A DNA stretch of 64,000 bases from positions 1 to 64,000 of the forward strand of contig NZ_JAUSYH010000001.1 of the NCBI RefSeq assembly GCF_030816715.1, read 5' to 3'. This DNA comes from Streptomyces achromogenes (GTDB taxonomy: Bacteria > Actinomycetota > Actinomycetes > Streptomycetales > Streptomycetaceae). Within the stretch, counting starts at the first letter, position 1. Each line of letters starts with the position of its first letter. The position numbers and the translations under genes are program-made. The notes below the pieces were generated by a model. The model did not search any database. It had not been told where the DNA came from and saw nothing but the letters and a program-made list of their open reading frames with translations. This document shows positions 56,661-64,000 of the stretch, one piece after another.

Positions 56661-57823
56661 CGGCCCACTCCGTCGAGCAGTTCGCGTGGCGTCGGCACTC
56701 GCTCGACCGCGGCGCGCAAGCGCCCGGGGGAGGGATGTAGATACGGCTGGGCCGACGCAGGCTGCGACTGCCCCAGCAGGTTCTGGATCTCATCGAGCGT
56801 GCCGTCGGCGCCCGCGACGTTGCTGGCAAAGCCATGGCGCATTCGGTGCGGCGCCACACGCTCCTGGACTCCGGCTCGCCGGGCCAGGGCCTCGATGAGA
56901 TCGCCGATCGCGTCCGGCGAGACCAGCGACCCCAGCGGCGGGCGAAAGAGGTTGACCAGCAGGAAGTCGCTGCCGCCAGCGCCCAGACGCTCATGCCGTT
57001 CAGCGGCGTACTGGTCGAAAGCCTGCACGACGAGGAAGTCCACTGGCATCACCCAGGCGCGGCGGGACTTCGACCACGCCCCGTTGGGGTTTTGCCGCCG
57101 CACGACATGCAGGTGAGGGCCTTCCGCCTCACAGCCCAGCGCGCGGGAGTTCATCAGCAGGTGGCAGTCCTCGCGGCGCAGCCCGGCCACTTGGCCCCGG
57201 CGCAGTCCGACCCGGGCCAGAAGCAGCACGATCAGCCGGTCCCGTGCGTTGCGGCATGCCTGGAACATCGCGACCACCGCTTCGTCGCTGGTCCGGTCCA
57301 CCTGTGATTCCGGTTCCTGCAGCCGGTGCCGTGCCTTCAGCCGGTACTCCAGCCCGGCACCTTCGGCATGGGCCTCGTGCGGAAGATCCCGGGTGTCGGC
57401 CAGCTCGTAGATCTGACCGAGCATCCACGGCGGCACCTCGCCGATCCGGATCGCATGAGCCAGCAAGCCGCGCACCCCGGTCAGGACGCGGTTGACCCGA
57501 CGCTCGCCCCGCACCGGCACCGCTCCAGGTCCGGACACCACGGCGCCCACCGACCCGTCGGCCTGTACCGGCGTGTACTTCAGCCACACCATGAACAGAC
57601 CCAGGTCCTGGGCCGCTACCCGCCAGTCCCGCCCCGTCCGTCGGCACCAACTCAGGTACAGGGCGACGTCACCGGCGTACGCCTTCGTGGTCAGCTCCGC
57701 GCGGTGCTGACCGAAGCGGAGGTGGCGCAGCCAGTGATCCGCTGGCCGCACCACGTCCAACCCGTCATCGATGACCGTCCAGTACCGAGTTCCGGACGGC
57801 ATCCGAACTGGGAAAGCCCTCAC
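56657..57823 (-). CDS. TnpA-like tyrosine recombinase of a Tn554-type element
   Basis: 388 aa. The core-binding domain contains TKAYAGDVALYLSWCRRTGR. The catalytic residues are Arg in RVGLRRGQVAGL, HxxR in PHRMRHGFASN and Tyr in QPYLHPS, with Gln where many have His (LLGQSQ). First gene of the three-gene unit, GTG start at 57823. Looks intact. Confidence 0.85.
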   Translation of the reverse strand: MRAFPVRMPSGTRYWTVIDDGLDVVRPADHWLRHLRFGQHRAELTTKAYAGDVALYLSWCRRTGRDWRVAAQDLGLFMVWLKYTPVQADGSVGAVVSGPGAVPVRGERRVNRVLTGVRGLLAHAIRIGEVPPWMLGQIYELADTRDLPHEAHAEGAGLEYRLKARHRLQEPESQVDRTSDEAVVAMFQACRNARDRLIVLLLARVGLRRGQVAGLRREDCHLLMNSRALGCEAEGPHLHVVRRQNPNGAWSKSRRAWVMPVDFLVVQAFDQYAAERHERLGAGGSDFLLVNLFRPPLGSLVSPDAIGDLIEALARRAGVQERVAPHRMRHGFASNVAGADGTLDEIQNLLGQSQPASAQPYLHPSPGRLRAAVERVPTPRELLDGVGR

Positions 57824-57923
57824 TCTTCACCCTCTTGCTCTGAGACCTGTGCAACGACCGGCCACAGAGCCGCACCCCCTGAGAACCGACCTGCGGCTCC
57901 CAACGAGGGGGTCTCCAACAACG

Positions 57924-58316
57924 TCACGCCACAGGTTCAGAACCCCCAGAGAAGGAGGCCGGGGTGGGGATGACCAGCGCGACCGTGGGCACGCCGTGGC
58001 GGCGGGCGGTGTCGATCAGGTTGGCGCGTACAGCCTGCTCGCAGTTCGTGGCGTCGACGACCGTCATCTTCCGGCGGGCGAGGCGGGCTTCCAGGACGGC
58101 CTGGAGCGCGAACACGGCGTCGTCGGTTGCTTCCTGGCAGCCCGAATCGTCGCTGACCAGGGCCCTGTACCTGTCGAGTTCCAGGACCTGCGTGGCGGGC
58201 CAGGTGCTGGCCCACGTCGACTTGCCCGACCCGGCCGCGCCGATCAGGACCACCAGCGACGGGTCGGGGATGGTCGTGTCGACGGGCAGCGCGTTGTCCA
58301 GGCGGAAGGTCTTCAT
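57924..58316 (-). pseudogene. Polynucleotide-kinase-like AAA ATPase, 3'-truncated
   Basis: 131 aa with Walker A GAAGSGKST after a good ribosome site (GGGAG, 7 nt). The strand KMTVVDATNCEQAVRANLID is typical of Pnkp/zeta-toxin-like kinases. The C-terminus changes character after VIPTPAS, where the Tn554-like unit begins, so the insertion or a deletion removed the rest. The start overlaps the preceding gene fragment (ATGA). Confidence 0.7.
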
Positions 58317-58488
58317 TCGGCTTCTCCCTGCGGGTCAAGAGCACGGGTGGCGTAGTAGGTCTGCAGACCGGCGTTGTCGGTGATGAGCGCGGCGGCCTCG
58401 TGCAGCGGACAGGACATCTCGCCGTCGCGGTCCGGCTCGATCCGTCCGGCTGCCTGCGCGGCGGTGGTGAGCAGCTGCGCGAGGGAGC
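58313..58488 (-). pseudogene. C-terminal fragment of an unknown protein, cut by IS5 copy B
   Basis: Codons AQLLTTAAQAAGRIEPDRDG, EMSCPLHEAAALITDNAGLQ to the stop at 58313, coupled to the kinase gene. The N-terminal part is replaced by the truncated IS at 58489. Confidence 0.5.
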
Positions 58489-59353
58489 GGTGTCGGCCAG
58501 GCGGTCGCGTCGGTGTGTCCAGCGGGTCAGTTGCTTCCAGCGTTTGTGATCGGCAAGGGCGTGTTCGACGGTGATGCGGTCGGACGAGTGCCCGTGTCGG
58601 TCCCGTTCCCACTGCTCGACTCTGCCGGGCAATGCTCCTGGCCGCGGTTTTCTGGGGCGGTGTGATCGCTTGGCCAGGGTGGTCGCGGCTCAGGCCGAGA
58701 TAGCCGTCCAGGAGGACCTCGACGTCGGGGAAGTGCCGGAAGCAGACGGCGATGCCTTCGTTGCGGGCGGCCGTGGCGTCGTGCATACGCCCAGGCCGCA
58801 GGGCATCGGTCCATAACGTGCGGCCACGCCAGTCGGCGATCACGGGGGCCTTCATCGTGTTCTGCTTCTTCTTGCCCGAGACGAAGGCACGGCGTCCGCC
58901 GCGGCTGGCCGGTGGCCGGCGGACCTGGACCTCGGTGGCGTCCAAAAGCAGCTCGACGCCTTCGGCCTGGGCATAGGCAAATACATCCGTCAGCGTCCGA
59001 AGCCGCAGGCCGGGACGGTCGGGAACCGCGCACCCCCGCTCCGCCAGGAGCGTGCGCACCTCTGCGATCGCCCGGGTGACGGTGGAACGGTCGACACCGA
59101 ACAGCAGCCCCAGCACCGAGTGCGGCAGGTCGTGCCGCAGATGGATCAGCGTGGCCACCAGCCGGTCGACGAACACCAGCTGATGGCTGGCGCCGGCACC
59201 CGCGGCCCGCTTCCTGGCCCCGCCCCGCGTCGCATGGCGACGACCTTCGACCCTGGCCTGCCACGGCTCGGCCAACTCTTCGACCAGGCACGCAAGATGA
59301 GACCGAGAGAGCCCCGTGAACAGCCGATGCGCCAGCACCGCCCGATTGACCAT
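58489..59353 (-). pseudogene. IS5-family transposase, copy B (frameshift and 3' loss)
   Basis: Reads correctly through the point broken in copy A (SRGGRRAFVSGKKKQNTMKA). It has one codon fewer in LLDGYLGL and is shifted at about 58655 by CCCC where copy A has CCC. The last 35 or so codons are lost. Confidence 0.85.
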
Positions 59354-59420
59354 GATCGCCACAGCGAGATCATGCCATCCACCTGGCACGACACCTCACC
59401 CGCTATCACGCACCAACTCG
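58489..59420. mobile_element. IS5-family insertion sequence, copy B, truncated
   Basis: 932 bp nearly identical to copy A but inverted. One 26-bp terminal repeat is present at 59395-59420, followed by TTA; the other end (about 105 bp, including the last transposase codons) is deleted at 58489. Confidence 0.9.
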
Positions 59421-59811
59421 TTAGATCATTTGTACGACAACCGCACCAGGAATACCGCTCCGCTCCCCCGCGCAGGTTCTCTGCCGGCGCAGTTTCCGGC
59501 AGGGCGGAGGCCCCTCCCACAGTGCCGGGCGGCACTCCGCCGTGTGTGGTGGCTGGCGCGGTCGGTCAACGCCCTGCGTCCTTGCCCGTCTTGATCGTCA
59601 GCTCTTTCGCGATGTCGGGGACCATGGCGCCCTTGTTCTTCGACGCGACGGTGAAGGTGAGCATGTCGTCGTCGGCACGTGCCGCCCCACGCATAGCGGA
59701 GCGAGGCAGCACCGATGCTTTGACGCTTCGTGAACTGCGTAGAGGGATTGAACGAGGTGGCCCCCGCCTGCTTTCCTCAGGCGAGGGCCACCGTGTGCTG
59801 TAGCTGGATCC
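59421..59811. other. Region with a possible recombinase scrap
   Basis: Minus-strand codons at about 59576-59700 read MLTFTVASKNKGAMVPDIAK, ELTIKTGKDAGR then stop. The segment VPDIAKELTIKTGK resembles the helix-turn-helix end of serine recombinases. Too short to be sure. Confidence 0.35.
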
Positions 59812-60045
59812 TCACTTCTCGGCGTCGCGGCCGGTGGGCTGGTAGTCGTGTCGGTAGCCAGCCTGGTCGGGGTGGTAGCGGCGGCAGAGTCCTGCACCGT
59901 ACTGGGCCGTGTACCAGTCCCGGTGCACGTGGCCGGGGTGGCCGCACAGGGTGCAGGGTGTGGTGCAGGTGTAGAGGGTACGGCCGTCCCGGATGGCGGT
60001 GTTGGTGTGGTGGTCGCAGTGCCGACGCTCGAACTCTTCTGTCAT
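59812..60045 (-). CDS. Small Cys/His-rich protein
   Basis: 77 aa from ATG 60045. Six Cys and many His (RRHCDHH, CTTPCTLCGHPGHVHRDW, LCRRYH) suggest one or two zinc sites. Small zinc proteins of this sort are frequent in actinobacterial plasmids and ICEs. No ribosome site is obvious. Function unknown. Confidence 0.5.
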   Translation of the reverse strand: MTEEFERRHCDHHTNTAIRDGRTLYTCTTPCTLCGHPGHVHRDWYTAQYGAGLCRRYHPDQAGYRHDYQPTGRDAEK

Positions 60046-60066
60046 TGCCGTGAGGGTCCGGGGCAC

Positions 60067-60382
60067 TCTGTCTCTTCAGACGGCCAGGCGGGCGAAAGCG
60101 AACGGTCACTCATGAGGCCGGATCATGGCACGGGCCACGGACATCCATGAGGTGACCAGCGGCTTTGCCCTCATCGTCAGCGCAATGCGCGCTCTCGATC
60201 AAACCGCCGGGGGCCTGGCCGGCGGCTCACATCCTCCCGACCAGTTGCTGGCATAGGGGCACGACCTCCCGCTCCCGTGACGGCGAACTCTCGCAACCCG
60301 CGCACAGAACAGGTCCTGGGCATGCGGGATCCGCCGATACGGCCTCTGTTCGGCTCAGACCATGTCAGGCACAATCGCTGGC
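60067..60382. other. Region without a recognisable gene
   Basis: No convincing coding sequence on either strand. Confidence 0.5.
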
Positions 60383-61069
60383 ATGTCGACACCTGACCCC
60401 CAGTTACCGCCGGCCGCCACGCAGACCGCTTCCACTGCCCGGGTCTTCCGGTCACCTTTCGCCATTGCCACGGGAGCGCTGTCGCTCACCGTCGTGCTGG
60501 GGTTCGGAACCAGCGCGGTCGTGAGCACCGGGAGCGGCACGCCCTGGAAGGCGCTGGCGGGGATGCTGCTGGTGGTCCCCCTGCTCTTCGCTTTCACTCT
60601 GCGCCCGGCGGTCTTCGCCGACGAGCACCGGTTGCGCGTCCGCAATCCGTTCCGCACGATCACCCTGCCCTGGGCAGCCGTCTCCGGATTGCGGGCCGGC
60701 CACTCCAACGAAGTCTTCGACCAGATCGGCACCAAGTACCAGTTGTGGGCCATACCGGTGTCCGTGCGGGGCGTCAGGCAGGCCGGTTACGAGCAGATGA
60801 GAATGGTCGAGTCCTCCCTAGTTCCCGGCGGCCCGCCCTTGAACCGCCGCGGCCAGTTCGACGGGGGCCGACCGGACCGGCCGACCGGCGAGACGAAACG
60901 CCTGCGGCCGAGGTCCGAAAGCGCCATCGAAGGGCTGCGCGCGCTCCAGGAGGCAGGCGCCACAACCGAGCAGGGCCAAGGCCCTGTTGAGGCGCGCTGG
61001 GCGTACGAGATCATCACCCCGGCAGTTGCCGGCCTGGTACTGCTGCTGGCCCAGTTCGCCATGAGCTGA
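60383..61069 (+). CDS. Membrane protein with bacterial PH-like domain
   Basis: 228 aa from ATG 60383. Two hydrophobic segments near the N-terminus (FAIATGALSLTVVLGFGTSA, ALAGMLLVVPLLFAFTL), then a PH-like block (LRVRNPFRTITLPWAAVSGL, YQLWAIPVSVRG), an acidic/basic linker and a C-terminal membrane helix (ITPAVAGLVLLLAQFAM). This is the usual order of PH-domain proteins in Streptomyces. Confidence 0.75.
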   Translation: MSTPDPQLPPAATQTASTARVFRSPFAIATGALSLTVVLGFGTSAVVSTGSGTPWKALAGMLLVVPLLFAFTLRPAVFADEHRLRVRNPFRTITLPWAAVSGLRAGHSNEVFDQIGTKYQLWAIPVSVRGVRQAGYEQMRMVESSLVPGGPPLNRRGQFDGGRPDRPTGETKRLRPRSESAIEGLRALQEAGATTEQGQGPVEARWAYEIITPAVAGLVLLLAQFAMS

Positions 61070-61305
61070 CGGCACGGCACACGGCGGGTGCCCCGCACCG
61101 CTCGGTGTTCACCGGTGACCCTGGAGGCTTGTGCCGCCCCCGCCGCCGACGGGGCGTCACCGGCCGGGCGGAAGAAGGCCTACAGGGTGTACGCCGACCG
61201 TCTCGAAGCCCCCCAGCAGCACGGGGATGACCACTGGGACGGCCCTGCCAGCCCAGACGCTGACCGGCAGCATCTGAGCCCGGCCGACCGACTCGGCGGG
61301 ACGGG

Positions 61306-61455
61306 CCCTCGTTCGTGTCCCGATCGTCAACAAGAACAGCGGCATGGTCCTGGGCATCCAGAACATGTCGACCGCATCCGGGGCCACGGTCCTGCAGTGG
61401 GACGACAGCGGCGCCGCCGACCAGCTGTGGCGCCTCGTCACGGACGACGGAGCAA
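61306..61455 (+). pseudogene. Ricin-type (RICIN) lectin domain fragment
   Basis: Codons VPIVNKNSGMVLGIQNMSTA, SGATVLQWDDSGAADQLWRL are one beta-trefoil repeat with the QxW motif in a variant form (DQLW). The rest of the gene is lost. The stretch from 61070 to 61305 shows nothing else. Confidence 0.6.
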
Positions 61456-61483
61456 CGCCGTTCAACCCCTGGCGGCCCTCCCC

Positions 61484-61515
61484 GCCGCGACAGCGTCGCC
61501 CGACGCTGTCGCGGC
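61484..61515. terminator. Hairpin with 14-bp stem
   Basis: GCCGCGACAGCGTC / GACGCTGTCGCGGC with a 4-nt loop, just after the lectin fragment. Confidence 0.65.
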
Positions 61516-61520
61516 CCGGC

Positions 61521-61553
61521 CCCGAGGCCGGCCCGTGTCAGGCCGGCCTCGGG
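61521..61553. terminator. Hairpin with 13-bp stem
   Basis: CCCGAGGCCGGCC / GGCCGGCCTCGGG with a 7-nt loop, adjacent to the previous hairpin. Probably the terminator of the minus-strand gene remnant to its right. Confidence 0.65.
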
Positions 61554-61555
61554 CT

Positions 61556-61688
61556 CACCCGCTGTCCTCCCTCCGCCCCTCCGCGCGACGAGCCGCGGTT
61601 CGGTCTGGTCCCGGGCGAGCAGGCAGGCCCGGTCGGGGTCGAAGGTCACGTCCACATGGGTGCCCTCGGCCAGCGCCTCCCGTGGGTC
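61556..61688 (-). pseudogene. ABC-transporter ATPase C-terminal (TOBE-like) fragment
   Basis: Codons REALAEGTHVDVTFDPDRAC, LLARDQTEPRLVARRG resemble the TOBE end of sugar- or polyamine-type ABC ATPases. It is fused in frame to a Cas3 fragment. The identification is by pattern only. Confidence 0.4.
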
Positions 61689-61868
61689 GAACTCATCCCA
61701 CAGAAGGCCAGCGACGGCGGCACTATCCTCCATGTGCCGCCACAACGGCAACCATCCATCAGCATCACGATCATGCTTCGCCCACACCGACCGCGCCGCA
61801 GCCCCCAGCCGCGCCAGCAGACCATCACGGCAGTCCCCCCGCTCGTCATACAGACTGCCTACACGCAA
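61689..61868 (-). pseudogene. cas3: Cas3 HD-domain N-terminal fragment (type I-E)
   Basis: Codons LLARLGAAARSVWAKHDRDA, DGWLPLWRHMEDSAAVAGLL, WDEF match the start of actinobacterial type I-E Cas3, where RHMxDSA carries the first HD-nuclease histidine. Only 50-60 residues remain; the next codons belong to an ABC ATPase tail. An ATG at 61849 is one G away from this frame (six-G run at about 61836). The CRISPR leader and first repeat lie 2 kb to the right, separated by an IS701 element. Confidence 0.6.
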
Positions 61869-61938
61869 ACCGGCCTCCAGCAGGCCAAATCGAAGAAAGA
61901 AACTCGATCTCTAATACTCCAGCTGTAGATCGTGATCT

Positions 61939-63255
61939 TCATGCCTGAGATGCGGCTTGTCGCCGGTAATGGCTTGCTCGTGATCGTGCCTGGTGGCGGC
62001 GTCGCCAGGCGGACCAGTTGAGCCGGTGGGCCGGGCCGTGATCGGGCCGGACAGCGACAGTGATGAACAGGCGCTGGATCTCGTTGCAGGTCAGCGGGAT
62101 CAGGTCGTCGGATGTGGAGCGGTCTGCGTGTTCGTCGGCGCGGACGACGGCGAGGAACGCGTGGGCGAGCATGGCGAGGGTGACCCAGCGGGCCCAGGAC
62201 GGGTAGCGGCGGACCTGGTGCTCATCCAGCCCGGCCAGCCCCTTCTCGCTCTGGAAGGTCTCCTCCACACGCCATCTGGAACCTGCGACCTTGACCAGGG
62301 TGGCCAGGGATGCCGACGTGGTGGAGTGACAGCGGTAGTAGGCGAGTTCACCGGTCGTGCGGTTGCGGCGGATCAGCAGCTGGTGGCGGCCCGGCGACGG
62401 GTCGGCAAGGTCGATGACGGCCCAGTCGTAGAACCGCTGCCCCTTCGCGCCGCGTCCGGCCGAGAGCTTCTGCCAGGCCCGCTTCGGCACCTTCCGCGCC
62501 AGTGCATCAGCGCGGAACGTGCCTGCACCGGTGGGCACTTCGGCCGAGCAGGCCACCGCGAGCACATAGCCGATGCCGCGTTCCTCCAATGCGGCCCGTA
62601 GTTTCGGGTTGCCGCCGTAGACCTCGTCACCTGTGACCCAGCCGACGCGGTGCCCGGTGTCCAGGAACCGTTCGCTCATCACCCGGGCCAGTTCCGGCTT
62701 GGTCGCGAAGACGGTGTCCTCGCCGAGCCCCGCAGCCCGGCAGCGGTCCGGATCACAGGTCCACGAACGCGGGATGTACAACTCCCGGTCCACCGCCGCG
62801 TGTCCGCGCTCACCGGCATAGACGAGGTAGACGGCGGCCTGGGAGTTCTCGATCCGCCCGGCGGTGCCGGTGTACTGGCGCTGGACCCCGACGGTGTGCG
62901 TGCCCTTCTTCACGTCACCGGTCTCGTCGACGACCAGCACCGCGGCCTCGTCGTGGAGGTGCTCGACGACGTATTCGCGCACGTCGTCACGGACCGCATC
63001 GGCGTCCCAGGAGGCCCGACACAGCAGATGCTGCATGCCGTTCGGGCCGGCCTCCCCGGCCCACTCGGCGATCGTCCAGCAGTTCTTGCGCGGCAGGTCC
63101 GACAACAGGCCCAGCCCCAACCGCCCGGCCCGCAAGCGGGGCTCGTATCGGGCGAACCGGCCCGCAATCCGGTCTATGGCCACCTCGAACGCCTCCCGCC
63201 AGCGGCCGGGATCTATGCTGTGACCTGCGGCCACCGTCTCTTCGTTAGTCCACAC
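61939..63255 (-). CDS. IS701-family transposase
   Basis: 438 aa, full length. It has SDLPRKNCWTIAEWAGEAGP, the DDE-type LVVDETGDVKKG, WVTGDEVYGGNPKLR and GSRWRVEETFQSEKGLAGLD, all typical of IS701 transposases. The stop lies 2 bp from the left inverted repeat. It looks functional. Confidence 0.9.
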   Translation of the reverse strand: MWTNEETVAAGHSIDPGRWREAFEVAIDRIAGRFARYEPRLRAGRLGLGLLSDLPRKNCWTIAEWAGEAGPNGMQHLLCRASWDADAVRDDVREYVVEHLHDEAAVLVVDETGDVKKGTHTVGVQRQYTGTAGRIENSQAAVYLVYAGERGHAAVDRELYIPRSWTCDPDRCRAAGLGEDTVFATKPELARVMSERFLDTGHRVGWVTGDEVYGGNPKLRAALEERGIGYVLAVACSAEVPTGAGTFRADALARKVPKRAWQKLSAGRGAKGQRFYDWAVIDLADPSPGRHQLLIRRNRTTGELAYYRCHSTTSASLATLVKVAGSRWRVEETFQSEKGLAGLDEHQVRRYPSWARWVTLAMLAHAFLAVVRADEHADRSTSDDLIPLTCNEIQRLFITVAVRPDHGPAHRLNWSAWRRRHQARSRASHYRRQAASQA

Positions 63256-63300
63256 AACTCACGATGATCAACGGTGGCCGCACCCATGCGGTGTCTGCTG

Positions 63301-63678
63301 TCAGTCCCGGACGAGACAGAACGGGTGTCCTGCCGGATCCGCGAAGATGCGCCAGCTCCGCTTTCCGTCACCCTCATCGAGCAGTGTGGCGCCCAGCTTG
63401 AGGACGTCTTCCTGAGCCTGGTCCAGGTCCTTGACCGCCAGGTCGAGATGGGACTGCTGGGGCCGAACGGGATCCGGCCACCGCGGTGGCTGATGGTCTT
63501 CCACCCGCTGGAAGGCCAGCACGAACCCACCGTCGGTGTGGAGCGTCGCCCAGCCGTTGCCGAGCGACCACCGCGGATCCGGCTGGTCCACCACGCCGCC
63601 GAGAAGCGACTGGTAGAACCGGGACAGCTCATTGGCATCGACACAATCCAACACCACACACTGCAGCTTGGCGATCAT
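63301..63678 (-). CDS. VOC-superfamily (glyoxalase/bleomycin-resistance-like) protein
   Basis: 125 aa: VVLDCVDANELSRFYQSLLG at the start and HLDLAVKDLDQAQEDVLKLG, WRIFADPAGHPFCLV at the end, the two beta-alpha-beta modules of a VOC protein. Metal ligands are only partly conserved, so it may be a ligand-binding or resistance protein rather than an enzyme. It lies inside the IS701 inverted repeats, so it is probably carried with the element. Confidence 0.85.
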   Translation of the reverse strand: MIAKLQCVVLDCVDANELSRFYQSLLGGVVDQPDPRWSLGNGWATLHTDGGFVLAFQRVEDHQPPRWPDPVRPQQSHLDLAVKDLDQAQEDVLKLGATLLDEGDGKRSWRIFADPAGHPFCLVRD

Positions 63679-63751
63679 GAAGAGCAGCGTAGAGCAGCGC
63701 CGCGCACCGGCCTCCAGCGAGCCTGATCACGATCTACAGCTGGAGTACTAG

Positions 63752-63906
63752 GCCATCCAGCCACCCTTGAGCACACTTGCGTCGTATGGTGACCCGCTTA
63801 ACGCCACCACCAAGACAACCAAGAGAGCGAAATTTGCAACTAGCCGGAATTAGCGAAAGTGTGGGAAAACCTCCACCACGAGCTATAGACCCGTAGGTCA
63901 GGCAGT
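63752..63906 (+). promoter_or_regulatory. Probable CRISPR leader
   Basis: About 150 bp, clearly more AT-rich than its surroundings (GAGAGCGAAATTTGCAACTA, AAAGTGTGGGAAAACC). It ends directly at the first CRISPR repeat and has no coding frame. Position and composition fit a type I-E leader; the IS701 element borders it on the left. Confidence 0.6.
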
Positions 63907-64000
63907 CTGCTCCCCGCACCCGCGGGGATGGTCCCTCGGATGCCCCCAGGGCCGATGGCTGTGGGAGCTGCTCCCTGGCGACGACGACGGGCGCGGGGGT
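63907..64000 (+). CRISPR. Start of a type I-E CRISPR array, cut by the window edge
   Basis: First repeat 63907-63935: 29 nt, CTGCTCCCCGCACCCGCGGG followed by GATGGTCCC, the actinobacterial I-E type with its internal GC palindrome. A 32-nt spacer follows (63936-63967). At 63968, exactly 61 bp on, CTGCTCCC begins again but then diverges from the repeat. The array continues, or ends in damaged sequence, beyond the window. Confidence 0.65.

Larger units (their letters stand above)
61915..63747. mobile_element. IS701-family element with a passenger gene
   Basis: 1,833 bp bounded by perfect 23-bp inverted repeats (61915-61937 and 63725-63747) starting TACTCCAGCTGTAGATCG. The flanks are CTAA and CTAG, close to the YTAR 4-bp target duplication of IS701 elements but differing in the last base. 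It contains a transposase gene and a VOC-family gene. Confidence 0.85.

Overview
The window has the high GC content, codon use and gene families of a Streptomyces or close actinomycete: WhiB, DUF6082, DUF6879, DUF1877, WapI-type immunity proteins, and IS701, IS630, IS5, IS3, IS21 and Tn554-like elements. There are no rRNA, tRNA or core biosynthetic genes. It reads as an accessory 'junkyard' and defence island. Large intact genes sit between truncated transposons, 5'- or 3'-deleted genes and single-base frameshifts.

Left part (1-5.2 kb): a minus-strand operon with 4-bp stop/start overlaps runs from a broken small ubiquitin-like gene, through a metallo-beta-lactamase-fold protein and an E2-E1-JAB/JAMM triple-fusion protein, to a patatin-like phospholipase that leaves the window. 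It resembles the ubiquitin-conjugation part of type II CBASS, with Cap2 and Cap3 fused, but no CD-NTase is visible. I regard it as the best candidate for an undescribed or little-described defence system. It abuts a DEAH helicase fragment cut exactly at its DEAH box. Next come lipoproteins, a cupin/MFS operon divergent from a frameshifted TetR gene with a palindromic operator between them (10.6-13.2 kb), and a graveyard of Tn3, Tni-like and IS3 fragments and chimeric remnants (13.2-18.9 kb).

Centre (19-37.5 kb): a second defence-like cluster. A frameshifted LCAT-like alpha/beta hydrolase precedes a 1,473-aa caspase-STAND-WD40 protein whose WD40 repeats are almost identical 138-bp units. A possible degenerate CRISPR relic, an IS5-family element with a TTA target duplication, a 5'-truncated gene, an EcsC/TerB-like protein, a WhiB regulator and an unknown protein with two zinc-type Cys/His clusters follow. 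Last is a 1,799-aa STAND protein with an N-terminal winged helix and a perfect 14+14-bp palindrome immediately upstream of its start.

Right part (37.5-64 kb): IS110, IS21 and integrase remnants; a cluster of immunity-type genes (SMI1/KNR4, WapI-type and another), one carrying an IS630 element exactly in its stop codon; a HEAT-repeat gene inside a 1.76-kb inverted-repeat element; a kinase-like gene and two methyltransferase genes; a Tn554-like tnpA-tnpB-tnpC unit with an amber codon in tnpB; a second, truncated IS5 copy; a Cas3 HD-domain fragment; an IS701 element with a VOC-family passenger gene; and a type I-E CRISPR leader and first repeat at the right edge.

Many genes are broken by one-base changes in G or C runs. 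The two IS5 copies carry complementary single-C indels. Some of the 'pseudogenes' may therefore be assembly errors.
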